Positions 8,328-15,792 of a stretch of 64,000 bases of DNA are shown piece by piece (within the stretch, counting starts at the first letter, position 1; every line of letters begins with the position of its first letter). Made by a program: the position numbers and the translations under genes. The notes under the pieces are model-generated. The model saw only the letters and a program-made list of their open reading frames with translations. It was not told where the DNA came from and made no database searches. Source of the DNA: Thermomonas sp. (GTDB lineage: Bacteria; Pseudomonadota; Gammaproteobacteria; Xanthomonadales; Xanthomonadaceae); contig NZ_JAMLIW010000003.1 in assembly GCF_023953935.1 (NCBI RefSeq), positions 182,001 through 246,000 on the forward strand, in the 5' to 3' direction.

Positions 8328-10688
8328 TCAGCGCGCCGGTTCCAACCGCAGTGTGTAGCGCGTCTTGCCCGGCAGGAACGGCGTGGGCGTGCCGTTCACC
8401 CAGGCTTCGTGGCCCGCGCCCCAGAACGGTGACAGCGGGTGGTCGCTTTGTCCGCCCGGCATGTGGAAATAGCCGTCGGCCTCGTGTCCGGGTGCCACCA
8501 CCATGCGCTCGGAGGCGCCGAAATTCGGGCCCACCACGCGCGGCATGTCGTCGTCGCCGGCCAGCGGCTGCGACGGCATGCACAGCCAGCGCTTGCCGAG
8601 GACTGGAACGGCCTTGGCCAGCGGATGGCAGATCGCGGCGGTGTTGCGCTCGCCCCAGGTCCGCAGCGGCAGCGGGCCGATCGGGCGCAGCGCGTCGCGC
8701 ACGGCGACCGCCGCATCCTCGAACAGCGTGTCCCAGCTGGCGAAACGGCGTGGCAGCAGGTGGGGCGGCCGCTGCGTCACCAGCGGCCAGACCACGCCTT
8801 CGAGCTGCGGCAGGTCGGGCATCACGAAATCGTTGCCGAGCGCCGCGCGCGCCGGTGCGGTGAGGCCGTCGGCGATGCGCTTGTGCACCTCCAGCCGCCA
8901 GGCGCGGACGATCCGATAGCTGACCGATTCGGGCTCGGCGCGGCCTTCCCAGCGGTGTGCGGCAACTTCCAGGTCGCGCAGCGCGGGGGTGCCGGCGGCG
9001 CGGGCGCGCTCGCGCAGCAACGCGCTCCATTGGGTCAGCAGCACCGCGCGGTCGTCGAGCTGGATGCCCAGCAGATCGCGTTCATCAAACCGCTGCTTGC
9101 GCTGCAGGTCAGCGCGAATCTGGGCGGCGCGGGCACCCAGCACGTAGCCGCCGTCGCCCACGTGGCGCAGCGCGGGCCCGTCCAGCACGCGGGTGTTGGC
9201 CGTCCACATGCGGTCGCGCTGTGGCGAGCGCAGCAGCGGATTGTCGCGGGTGGACAGCAGCCACGGCGGGCAGTCTTCAATCTGCGGATCCTCGACGCTG
9301 GCCGTCAGCGTGCAGCTGGGCGCGCGCTGCGGAATCGGGCCGAACAGGCGCCACGCAATCTGGCCGTCGCGGTCAGCCAGCATCAGATTCTGGGTCGGGA
9401 TGGCGGCGTCCTGCGCGATGGCGAGCGCAGCATCCAGGCTGTCGGCCTGCGCGAACCGGCTCAGGCCGAGGTTGACCGCACCTGGAAGCTGCGCGGCCCA
9501 GCGCAGTGTCAGCACCCGGCCATCGGCTTCGCGATGGACGATCGGTCCCCACGGGGTTTCATCGACTGCCAGCCACACCGTGTCAGCGCCGGCCACGTCG
9601 ATGCGCTCATGATGGCCGACCAGCTTGCTGCAGCCGGCCGGGAATCCATGCTGGCACGGCGTTTCCAACTTCCAGTCCATCGTGTCGATGTAGCTGTTGG
9701 TGAAGCCCCAGGCGATGTGGCCGTTGCTGCCCACCACCACCATCGGCAGGCCGGGCAGGGTGACGCCCTGGACATCGACCTTGCCGCCGGGCGCGGCCGG
9801 GTCGGGCCAGCGCAGGCGGGCGCGAAACCAGATGTTGGGCGCGCGCAGGGTCAGGTGCATGTCGTTGGCGACGATGGCGCGACCATCTGCGGTCAGCGCG
9901 CCGGACACGGCGAAGTTGTTGCTGCCGGGCGCGCCGCGCGGTTCCGACGCGGCGGCGGATGGCGGCCCCGCCGGCAACGTGCGCAGGTTCACCTGCTGCG
10001 GCGTTGGCAGCATGGCATCGCCGCGGGAACCACCTTCCAGCGGCGCGTCCCAACGGCTGCCGGCGTGGGTCAACAGCGCGAACAGCGCCGGCGGCAGATG
10101 CGGGCGCAACCGCCACAGCGCCAGTTCGCTGGCGTTCTTGCCGCCCTGCAGGTCGAAATACATCGCCATGCCGACCAACGGACTGTCCTCGGCGCGCCAG
10201 GGTTGCGGTGATTGCCGCAGCAGCAGGTAGGCCCAGGGCCGGACGCGCAGCGCGGCCAGCCCGGCGTTGACGCCTTCGACGTAGGCATCGAGCTGGGTGC
10301 GCTTGTCGCCGACGATCGCGGGTAGATCGTGTTCGACGCGGGCGCGCAGCCGGTGCAGCCGATGCTGCTTGTCGTTGTCCAGTGCCAGCGGCCCGACCAG
10401 CGCCGCCAGTTCGCCGGCGGCGCTGCGCCGCATCAGATCCATTTCGAAAAATCTTTCCTGCGCGTGCACATAGCCCAGCGCGCGCATGGCGTCAGCCTCG
10501 CTGCCGGCGTCGATGGTGACGGTGCCGTCGGCATCGCGCTGGATCGTCGCCGGTGCCGACAGTCCAGCCAGTGCCTGCTGCCCGTCCAGCTGCGCCAGGC
10601 TGCCGCGCAGCAGCCACCACAGTGCCAGCGCGCACAGCGCCAGCAGGGCCAGCAGGATGAGGATCCAGCGTTTCCGACTTGTGCGCAT
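8328..10688 (-). CDS. Penicillin acylase family (Ntn-hydrolase) protein
   Basis: Membrane-anchored or periplasmic amidohydrolase of the penicillin G acylase/AHL acylase superfamily, 786 residues. It has an N-terminal transmembrane anchor (RKRWILILLALLALCALALW), the alpha-chain region with LGYVHAQERFFEMDLMRR, a spacer, then GAPGSNNFAVSG, where the Ser after Gly is the expected N-terminal nucleophile of the beta chain after autocleavage. The start at 10688 (MRTSRKRW) is chosen because the anchor follows at once; the frame opens further upstream. The substrate is unknown: beta-lactam, acyl-homoserine lactone or another amide are all possible. It converges on dapE and diverges from asnB. Confidence 0.88.
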   Translation of the reverse strand: MRTSRKRWILILLALLALCALALWWLLRGSLAQLDGQQALAGLSAPATIQRDADGTVTIDAGSEADAMRALGYVHAQERFFEMDLMRRSAAGELAALVGPLALDNDKQHRLHRLRARVEHDLPAIVGDKRTQLDAYVEGVNAGLAALRVRPWAYLLLRQSPQPWRAEDSPLVGMAMYFDLQGGKNASELALWRLRPHLPPALFALLTHAGSRWDAPLEGGSRGDAMLPTPQQVNLRTLPAGPPSAAASEPRGAPGSNNFAVSGALTADGRAIVANDMHLTLRAPNIWFRARLRWPDPAAPGGKVDVQGVTLPGLPMVVVGSNGHIAWGFTNSYIDTMDWKLETPCQHGFPAGCSKLVGHHERIDVAGADTVWLAVDETPWGPIVHREADGRVLTLRWAAQLPGAVNLGLSRFAQADSLDAALAIAQDAAIPTQNLMLADRDGQIAWRLFGPIPQRAPSCTLTASVEDPQIEDCPPWLLSTRDNPLLRSPQRDRMWTANTRVLDGPALRHVGDGGYVLGARAAQIRADLQRKQRFDERDLLGIQLDDRAVLLTQWSALLRERARAAGTPALRDLEVAAHRWEGRAEPESVSYRIVRAWRLEVHKRIADGLTAPARAALGNDFVMPDLPQLEGVVWPLVTQRPPHLLPRRFASWDTLFEDAAVAVRDALRPIGPLPLRTWGERNTAAICHPLAKAVPVLGKRWLCMPSQPLAGDDDMPRVVGPNFGASERMVVAPGHEADGYFHMPGGQSDHPLSPFWGAGHEAWVNGTPTPFLPGKTRYTLRLEPAR

Positions 10689-10757
10689 CGTCGCCGCTTG
10701 GGTGTCAGGATGTGACCTTCTTACCACGCGAGCCTGCGCCTGTCTTTCCCGGCCCGC

Positions 10758-10787
10758 TTGCGCGCCCCCGAACGCCCGTGCCATAGT
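10758..10787 (+). promoter_or_regulatory. Candidate promoter of the asnB leader
   Basis: TTGCGC (10758-10763) and CATAGT (10782-10787) are 18 bp apart. Transcription seven bases later would begin at 10794, exactly the ATG of the Asn-rich leader ORF, so the leader would be translated from a leaderless 5' end. No Shine-Dalgarno sequence precedes that ATG. Eye-based, unverified. Confidence 0.4.
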
Positions 10788-10793
10788 CGGCCC

Positions 10794-10880
10794 ATGCGCT
10801 CCATCGCCGCCACCGCCAACAATCGCAACCGCAATAATCGCGGCACACCATGGTGTGCGCGGCCGCGGGTCCGCGCCTAG
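10794..10880 (+). CDS. Putative Asn-rich leader peptide of asnB (attenuator)
   Basis: A 28-codon ORF, ATG 10794 to TAG 10880, starts MRSIAATANNRNRNNRG. Five of codons 9-15 are Asn (AAC AAT . AAC . AAT AAT). It lies 24 bp before an intrinsic terminator and 85 bp before asnB, whose product makes asparagine. This is the layout of ribosome-mediated attenuators such as those of his, leu and trp. By inference, low charged tRNA-Asn would stall the ribosome at 10818-10838 and allow an antiterminator. It might instead be a chance ORF, but Asn codons are rare in this GC-rich genome. Confidence 0.6.
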   Translation: MRSIAATANNRNRNNRGTPWCARPRVRA

Positions 10881-10904
10881 GCAGGCAATACAGCCCCATC
10901 AGAC

Positions 10905-10931
10905 AACCCGCCCGCAAGGCGGGTTTTTTTT
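10905..10931 (+). terminator. Intrinsic terminator in asnB leader (attenuator)
   Basis: A perfect 8-bp stem AACCCGCC/GGCGGGTT (10905-10912 and 10918-10925) with a 5-nt loop is followed by eight T in total (10924-10931). It ends 34 bp before the asnB ATG, so it would block asnB unless prevented from forming. A competing pairing exists: GCGGGT at 10865-10870, within the leader ORF's last codons, is complementary to ACCCGC at 10906-10911 in the left arm. A perfect 16-nt palindrome (10843-10858) lies just after the Asn codons and could act as the 1:2-type pausing or shielding hairpin. Confidence 0.8.
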
Positions 10932-10965
10932 CGCCCGATTTCGCCAAAGCCAAGGGAACCCCGCA

Positions 10966-12639
10966 ATGTGCTCGATCTTCGGAATCTTCGATCTGCAAGC
11001 CAGCGATGACGCCCATGCCTTGCGCCGCGAGGCGTTGGAACGTTCGCAACGCCAGCGCCACCGCGGCCCCGACTGGAGCGGGGTGTATCTGGACGCCGGC
11101 GCGATCCTCGTGCACGAGCGCCTGGCCATCGTCGATCCCGCCGGCGGCTCGCAGCCGCTGCGCTCGCAGGACGGCGGTCTCGCACTGGCGGTGAACGGCG
11201 AGATCTACAACCACCGCGAACTCAAGCGCGAACTCGCGCAGCCCTACGCCTTCCAGACCGAATCCGATTGCGAAATCATCAACGCGCTGTACCGCGAGGA
11301 TGCGCCGGCATCGTTCCTCAATCGCCTCAACGGCATCTTCGCCTTTGCGTTGTGGGACAAGGCGGCCGGGCGCGCGCTCATCGCCCGCGATCCGATCGGC
11401 GTGGTGCCGCTGTACTGGGGCCACGACGCGCAAGGCCGCCTGCGGGTGGCCTCGGAAATGAAGGCGCTGGAAGGCGACTGCAAGGATGTGGCGCAGTTCC
11501 CGCCGGGGCACTGGTATGACAGCGCCACCGGCGAACTGACGCGCTACTACCAACGGCCGTGGCGTGAGTACGCGGCGGTGGAGGGCGTGGAAGTGGCGCT
11601 GACGGAATTGCGCGAGGCCTTCGAAGCCGCCGTGCATCGCCAGCTGATGACCGACGTGCCCTACGGCGTGCTGCTCTCCGGTGGCCTCGACTCGTCACTG
11701 GTCGCGGCGGTCGCGGCACGTTACGCGCGCCATCGCATCGAAGATGGCGACCAGACCGAAGCCTGGTGGCCGCGCCTGCACAGCTTCGCGATTGGTTTGC
11801 ACGGCTCGCCGGATCTGGCGGCCGCACGAATTGCGGCTGACAAGCTCGGCACCGTCCACCACGGCTTCGAATACAGCTTCGAGGAAGGGCTCGACGCGCT
11901 GCCGGAAGTGATCCGGCACATCGAAACCTATGACGTGACGACCATCCGCGCCTCCACCCCGATGTACCTGCTGGCACGCCGGATCAAGGCGATGGGCGTG
12001 AAGATGGTGCTCTCCGGCGAAGGCAGCGACGAAATCTTCGGCGGCTACCTGTATTTCCACAAAGCCCCGAACGCCCGCGAATTCCACGTCGAGCTCATTC
12101 GCAAGCTCGATGCCCTGAACAACTACGACTGCCTGCGCGCCAACAAGTCGATGATGGCCTGGGGCGTGGAACCGCGGGTGCCCTTCCTCGACCGCGCATT
12201 CCTCGACGTGGCGATGCGTATGGACGCCCGCTGCAAGATGGTGGACAAGGCCAGCGGACGGATCGAAAAGGCGGTGCTGCGCGAAGCCTTCGCCGGCTAC
12301 CTGCCCGACGAAATCCTGTGGCGGCAGAAAGAACAATTCAGCGACGGCGTCGGCTACGGCTGGATCGACGGCCTGAAAGCCCACGCCGAAGCCCACGTCA
12401 GCGACCGCGAACTTTCCGCCGCCGACAAACGCTTCCCGATCAACCCGCCGCAGACCAAGGAAGCCTACTTCTACCGCACGCTTTTCGAGCGCTACTACCC
12501 CAGCTCCGCGGCCGCTGAAACCGTGCCCGGCGGCAAGTCGATCGCCTGTTCGTCACCGGCGGCGATTGCATGGGATGCGAGTTTCGCCAATGCCGCCGAT
12601 CCGTCGGGGCGGGCGGTGGCGGGGGTGCATGGGGGATGA
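10966..12639 (+). CDS. asnB: Asparagine synthase (glutamine-hydrolysing)
   Basis: Makes asparagine from aspartate, ATP and glutamine. The 557-residue product (E. coli AsnB 554) begins MCSIFGIFDL with the nucleophilic Cys2 of the class II glutaminase domain, followed by RHRGPDWSG, ERLAIVDP and VNGEIYNH. The synthetase domain has the PP-loop LLSGGLDSSLVA and SGEGSDEIFGGY. The ATG at 10966 is required to place Cys at position 2. The gene is directly downstream of the leader ORF and attenuator described here, suggesting control by asparagine supply. Identification is firm. Confidence 0.97.
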   Translation: MCSIFGIFDLQASDDAHALRREALERSQRQRHRGPDWSGVYLDAGAILVHERLAIVDPAGGSQPLRSQDGGLALAVNGEIYNHRELKRELAQPYAFQTESDCEIINALYREDAPASFLNRLNGIFAFALWDKAAGRALIARDPIGVVPLYWGHDAQGRLRVASEMKALEGDCKDVAQFPPGHWYDSATGELTRYYQRPWREYAAVEGVEVALTELREAFEAAVHRQLMTDVPYGVLLSGGLDSSLVAAVAARYARHRIEDGDQTEAWWPRLHSFAIGLHGSPDLAAARIAADKLGTVHHGFEYSFEEGLDALPEVIRHIETYDVTTIRASTPMYLLARRIKAMGVKMVLSGEGSDEIFGGYLYFHKAPNAREFHVELIRKLDALNNYDCLRANKSMMAWGVEPRVPFLDRAFLDVAMRMDARCKMVDKASGRIEKAVLREAFAGYLPDEILWRQKEQFSDGVGYGWIDGLKAHAEAHVSDRELSAADKRFPINPPQTKEAYFYRTLFERYYPSSAAAETVPGGKSIACSSPAAIAWDASFANAADPSGRAVAGVHGG

Positions 12640-12857
12640 GGTGAATCCTGGCACGTGCGGCCGCAGGGTTTGAGGCAGACCTCCCGCGCCTGATCAACCG
12701 CGCCCCATTGAAGCCCGATCCATAACGGGTCCCGAAGACCGGATCGGAAAATTGGCGCCGTCCCATTTCTTCCGGATCATGGGTTGCCGGCTTCAGTCAA
12801 TTTGCCCGGATGAAACAGTTTTCGAGCTGCATTGCAGCATTCCGATCACGTTGCGCT

Positions 12858-12866
12858 TGCTAGACT
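12858..12866 (+). promoter_or_regulatory. Candidate extended -10 promoter for aceE
   Basis: TGCTAGACT (12858-12866) fits an extended -10 (TGN-TAnnnT) 31 bp before the aceE ATG. No good -35 is seen at 17 bp. The rest of the 257-bp gap between asnB and aceE shows no gene, terminator or repeat that I could recognise. Confidence 0.3.
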
Positions 12867-12896
12867 GGCGTGGTTATCGGTCAGTCGAGGTGCGCA

Positions 12897-15587
12897 ATGA
12901 ACTGGTTCAACGAGATGCTGCGGAATGATCCGGACCCGCAGGAATCGCGGGAATGGATCGAATCGCTGAAGGCGGTCATCGACCACGATGGTCCGCAGCG
13001 TGCGCACCAGCTGCTGGAAGGCATGGTCGAGCTGACCCGGCGCGCCGGCGCGCACATGCCGTTCACGCCCACCACGGCGTACGTCAACACCATCCCGGCC
13101 CACATCGAGCCGCAGATGCCCGGCGATGCCCACATCGAATGGCGGATCCGCTCGATCATCCGCTGGAACGCCATGGCCATGGTGGTGCGCGCCAACCGCA
13201 AGCCGGGCGCGCTGGGCGGCCACATCGCCAGCTTCGCCAGCTGCGCCACCCTCTACGACGTCGGCTTCAACCATTTCTGGCACGCGCCGACCGCCGAGCA
13301 TCCGGGTGACCTGCTCTACATCCAGGGCCACAGCTCGCCGGGCATCTATTCGCGCGCCTTCCTCGAAGGTCGGATCAGCGAAGCCCAGCTGGAAGCGTTC
13401 CGGATGGAGGTCGATGGCCACGGCATTTCCAGCTATCCGCACCCGTGGCTGATGCCGGGTTTCTGGCAGGTGCCGACGGTGAGCATGGGCCTGGGCCCGC
13501 TGACCGCGATCTACCAGGCGCGCGCCTGGAAGTATCTGGAAGCGCGCGGGCTGATGCCCAAGACCAACCGCAAGGTCTGGTGCTTCCTCGGCGACGGCGA
13601 AACCGACGAGCCCGAATCGCTGGGCGCGATCGGCGTGGCCGGCCGCGAAGGTCTGGACAACCTGATCTTCGTGGTCAACTGCAACCTGCAGCGGCTCGAC
13701 GGCCCGGTGCGCGGCAACGGCAAGATCATCCAGGAGCTGGAAGGCCAGTTCCGCGGCGCCGGCTGGAATGTCATCAAGTGCATCTGGGGCAGCTATTGGG
13801 ACCCGCTGCTGGCCAACGACACCCAGGGCCTGCTGCGCAAGGTGATGATGGATACCGTCGATGGCGAGTACCAGAACTGCAAGGCCTTCGGCGGCGCCTA
13901 CACGCGCCAGCATTTCTTCGGCAAGACCCCGGAGACGCTGGCGATGGTGGCCAACCTGTCCGACGACGACATCTGGCGCCTGAACCGCGGCGGCCATGAT
14001 CCGCACAAGGTGTACGCGGCCTACGACGCGGCGGTGAAGACGGTGGGCCAGCCGACCGTGATCCTCGCCAAGACGGTCAAGGGCTACGGCATGGGCAGCG
14101 CTGGCGAGGCGCTCAACCCCACCCACCAGACCAAGAAGCTCGACGATGAATCGGTGCGCGCGTTCCGCGACCGTTTCCAGCTGCCGATCAGCGACGAGCA
14201 GCTCAAGGACGGCGCGATTCCGTTCTATCTGCCGGGCGAGAAATCGCCGGAAATGGAATACATGCACGAACGCCGCAACGCGCTGGGCGGCTACCTGCCC
14301 AAGCGCCGCCAGCGTTCAACGCAAACCCTGAAAGCGCCGCCGCTGGACACCTTCGCCCGTCTGCTCAAGTCCACCGGCGAACGCGAGATCAGCACCACCA
14401 TGGCCTTCGTGCAGATGCTCAACATCCTGCTACGCGACAAGGAAGTGGGGCCGCGCTGCGTGCCGATCGTGGCCGACGAGGCGCGCACCTTCGGCATGGA
14501 AGGGCTGTTCCGCCAGCTCGGCATCTATGCGCCGCAGGGCCAGAAGTACAAGCCGGTCGACGCCGACCAGCTGATGTTCTATCGCGAGGACGCCGCCGGG
14601 CAGGTGTTGCAGGAAGGCATCACCGAAGCCGGTGCGTTCGCCAGCTGGATGGCGCAGGCCACCAGCTACAGCGTCAGTGACCTGCCGATGGTGCCGTTCT
14701 ACATCTACTACTCGATGTTCGGCTTCCAGCGCTTCGGCGATTTTGCCTGGCAGGCCGGCGACATGCGCGCGCGCGGCTTCCTGCTGGGCGGCACCGCCGG
14801 GCGCACCACCCTCAACGGCGAAGGCCTGCAGCACGGCGACGGCCAGTCGCACGTGCAGGCGGCGCTGATTCCGAGCGTGCGCAGCTACGACCCGGCGTTC
14901 GCCTACGAGGTGGTGACGATCATCCAGCACGGCATGCAGGAAATGCTGTCCGAACAACACGACGGCTACTACTACCTCACCGTCCACAACGAAAACTACA
15001 CCCACCCCGAGATGCCCGAAGGCAGCGCCGAGGGCATCATCAAGGGCATGTACCTGTTCCACGACGCCGGCAAGGCGAAGAAGGGCGAGTTGCGGGTGCA
15101 ATTGATGGGCAGTGGCACGATCTTCCGCGAGGTGATCGCCGCCGCCGACCTGCTCGATGCCGATTTCGGCATCAAGTCCGATATCTGGTCCTGCCCGAGC
15201 TTCACCGAACTGGCCCGCGACGGCGTGGACGCCACCCGCTGGAACCGCTTCCACCCGGAGGCCAAGACCCCGCGCAAGCCCTGGGTCACCCAGCATCTGG
15301 AAGGCCGCAACGGCCCGGCGATTGCCGCGACCGACTTCGTGCGCGCCTTCCCCGACCAGATCCGCGAGTTCGTGCCGATGCGCTTCACCGCGCTGGGCAC
15401 CGACGGCTACGGCCGCAGCGACACCCGCGAGAACCTGCGCCGCCATTTCGAAATCGACCGCTACCACGTCGCCCACGCCGCGGTGGCCGCGCTGGCCGAC
15501 GAGGGCAAACTCACCGGCAAGGACGTGGCGCGCGCGCTCAAGCTCTACAAGATCGACCCGGAGCTGCCGAATCCGCTGCTGGCGTGA
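12897..15587 (+). CDS. aceE: Pyruvate dehydrogenase E1 component (homodimeric)
   Basis: Thiamine-diphosphate enzyme that decarboxylates pyruvate and acetylates the E2 lipoyl domain of the pyruvate dehydrogenase complex. At 896 residues it matches the homodimeric AceE type (E. coli 887). Seen: AGAHMPFTPTTAYVNTI and HIASFASCATLYDVGFNHFW in the N-terminal part, the TPP motif GDGETDEPESLGAI followed by NLIFVVNCN, and GYYYLTVHNENYTHPEMP. The start ATG has GAGG 6 bp upstream. No aceF or lpd is adjacent; a terminator follows directly, so aceE is transcribed alone here. Confidence 0.97.
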   Translation: MNWFNEMLRNDPDPQESREWIESLKAVIDHDGPQRAHQLLEGMVELTRRAGAHMPFTPTTAYVNTIPAHIEPQMPGDAHIEWRIRSIIRWNAMAMVVRANRKPGALGGHIASFASCATLYDVGFNHFWHAPTAEHPGDLLYIQGHSSPGIYSRAFLEGRISEAQLEAFRMEVDGHGISSYPHPWLMPGFWQVPTVSMGLGPLTAIYQARAWKYLEARGLMPKTNRKVWCFLGDGETDEPESLGAIGVAGREGLDNLIFVVNCNLQRLDGPVRGNGKIIQELEGQFRGAGWNVIKCIWGSYWDPLLANDTQGLLRKVMMDTVDGEYQNCKAFGGAYTRQHFFGKTPETLAMVANLSDDDIWRLNRGGHDPHKVYAAYDAAVKTVGQPTVILAKTVKGYGMGSAGEALNPTHQTKKLDDESVRAFRDRFQLPISDEQLKDGAIPFYLPGEKSPEMEYMHERRNALGGYLPKRRQRSTQTLKAPPLDTFARLLKSTGEREISTTMAFVQMLNILLRDKEVGPRCVPIVADEARTFGMEGLFRQLGIYAPQGQKYKPVDADQLMFYREDAAGQVLQEGITEAGAFASWMAQATSYSVSDLPMVPFYIYYSMFGFQRFGDFAWQAGDMRARGFLLGGTAGRTTLNGEGLQHGDGQSHVQAALIPSVRSYDPAFAYEVVTIIQHGMQEMLSEQHDGYYYLTVHNENYTHPEMPEGSAEGIIKGMYLFHDAGKAKKGELRVQLMGSGTIFREVIAAADLLDADFGIKSDIWSCPSFTELARDGVDATRWNRFHPEAKTPRKPWVTQHLEGRNGPAIAATDFVRAFPDQIREFVPMRFTALGTDGYGRSDTRENLRRHFEIDRYHVAHAAVAALADEGKLTGKDVARALKLYKIDPELPNPLLA

Positions 15588-15604
15588 GGGCGGCGCGTGA
15601 GAAT

Positions 15605-15630
15605 AAGGCGGCCGTCCGGCCGCCTTTTTT
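15605..15630 (+). terminator. Intrinsic terminator after aceE
   Basis: Stem AAGGCGGCC/GGCCGCCTT (15605-15613 and 15618-15626), loop GTCC, then a T-run to 15630. It begins 17 bp after the aceE stop. No other feature was found in the gap up to 15792. Confidence 0.9.
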
Positions 15631-15792
15631 CTTGGGCTTTGCAAGCCCCGGACGGTCTGGCTGCTGCGGATGACGCGATTGCCTGGAGAACAGGCGGCCA
15701 GCACCGTTTCTGCAATTCCTGCATGCGCGCCCTGCGCACTCGTTGCCGCACGGGTTCGGCCGATCCCGGCGCAACCCTGCTGCGCCAGTGTC

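Noticed and set aside
12846-14267. 473-codon minus-strand frame antisense to aceE
   Set aside because: No domain; aceE on the other strand is fully conserved.
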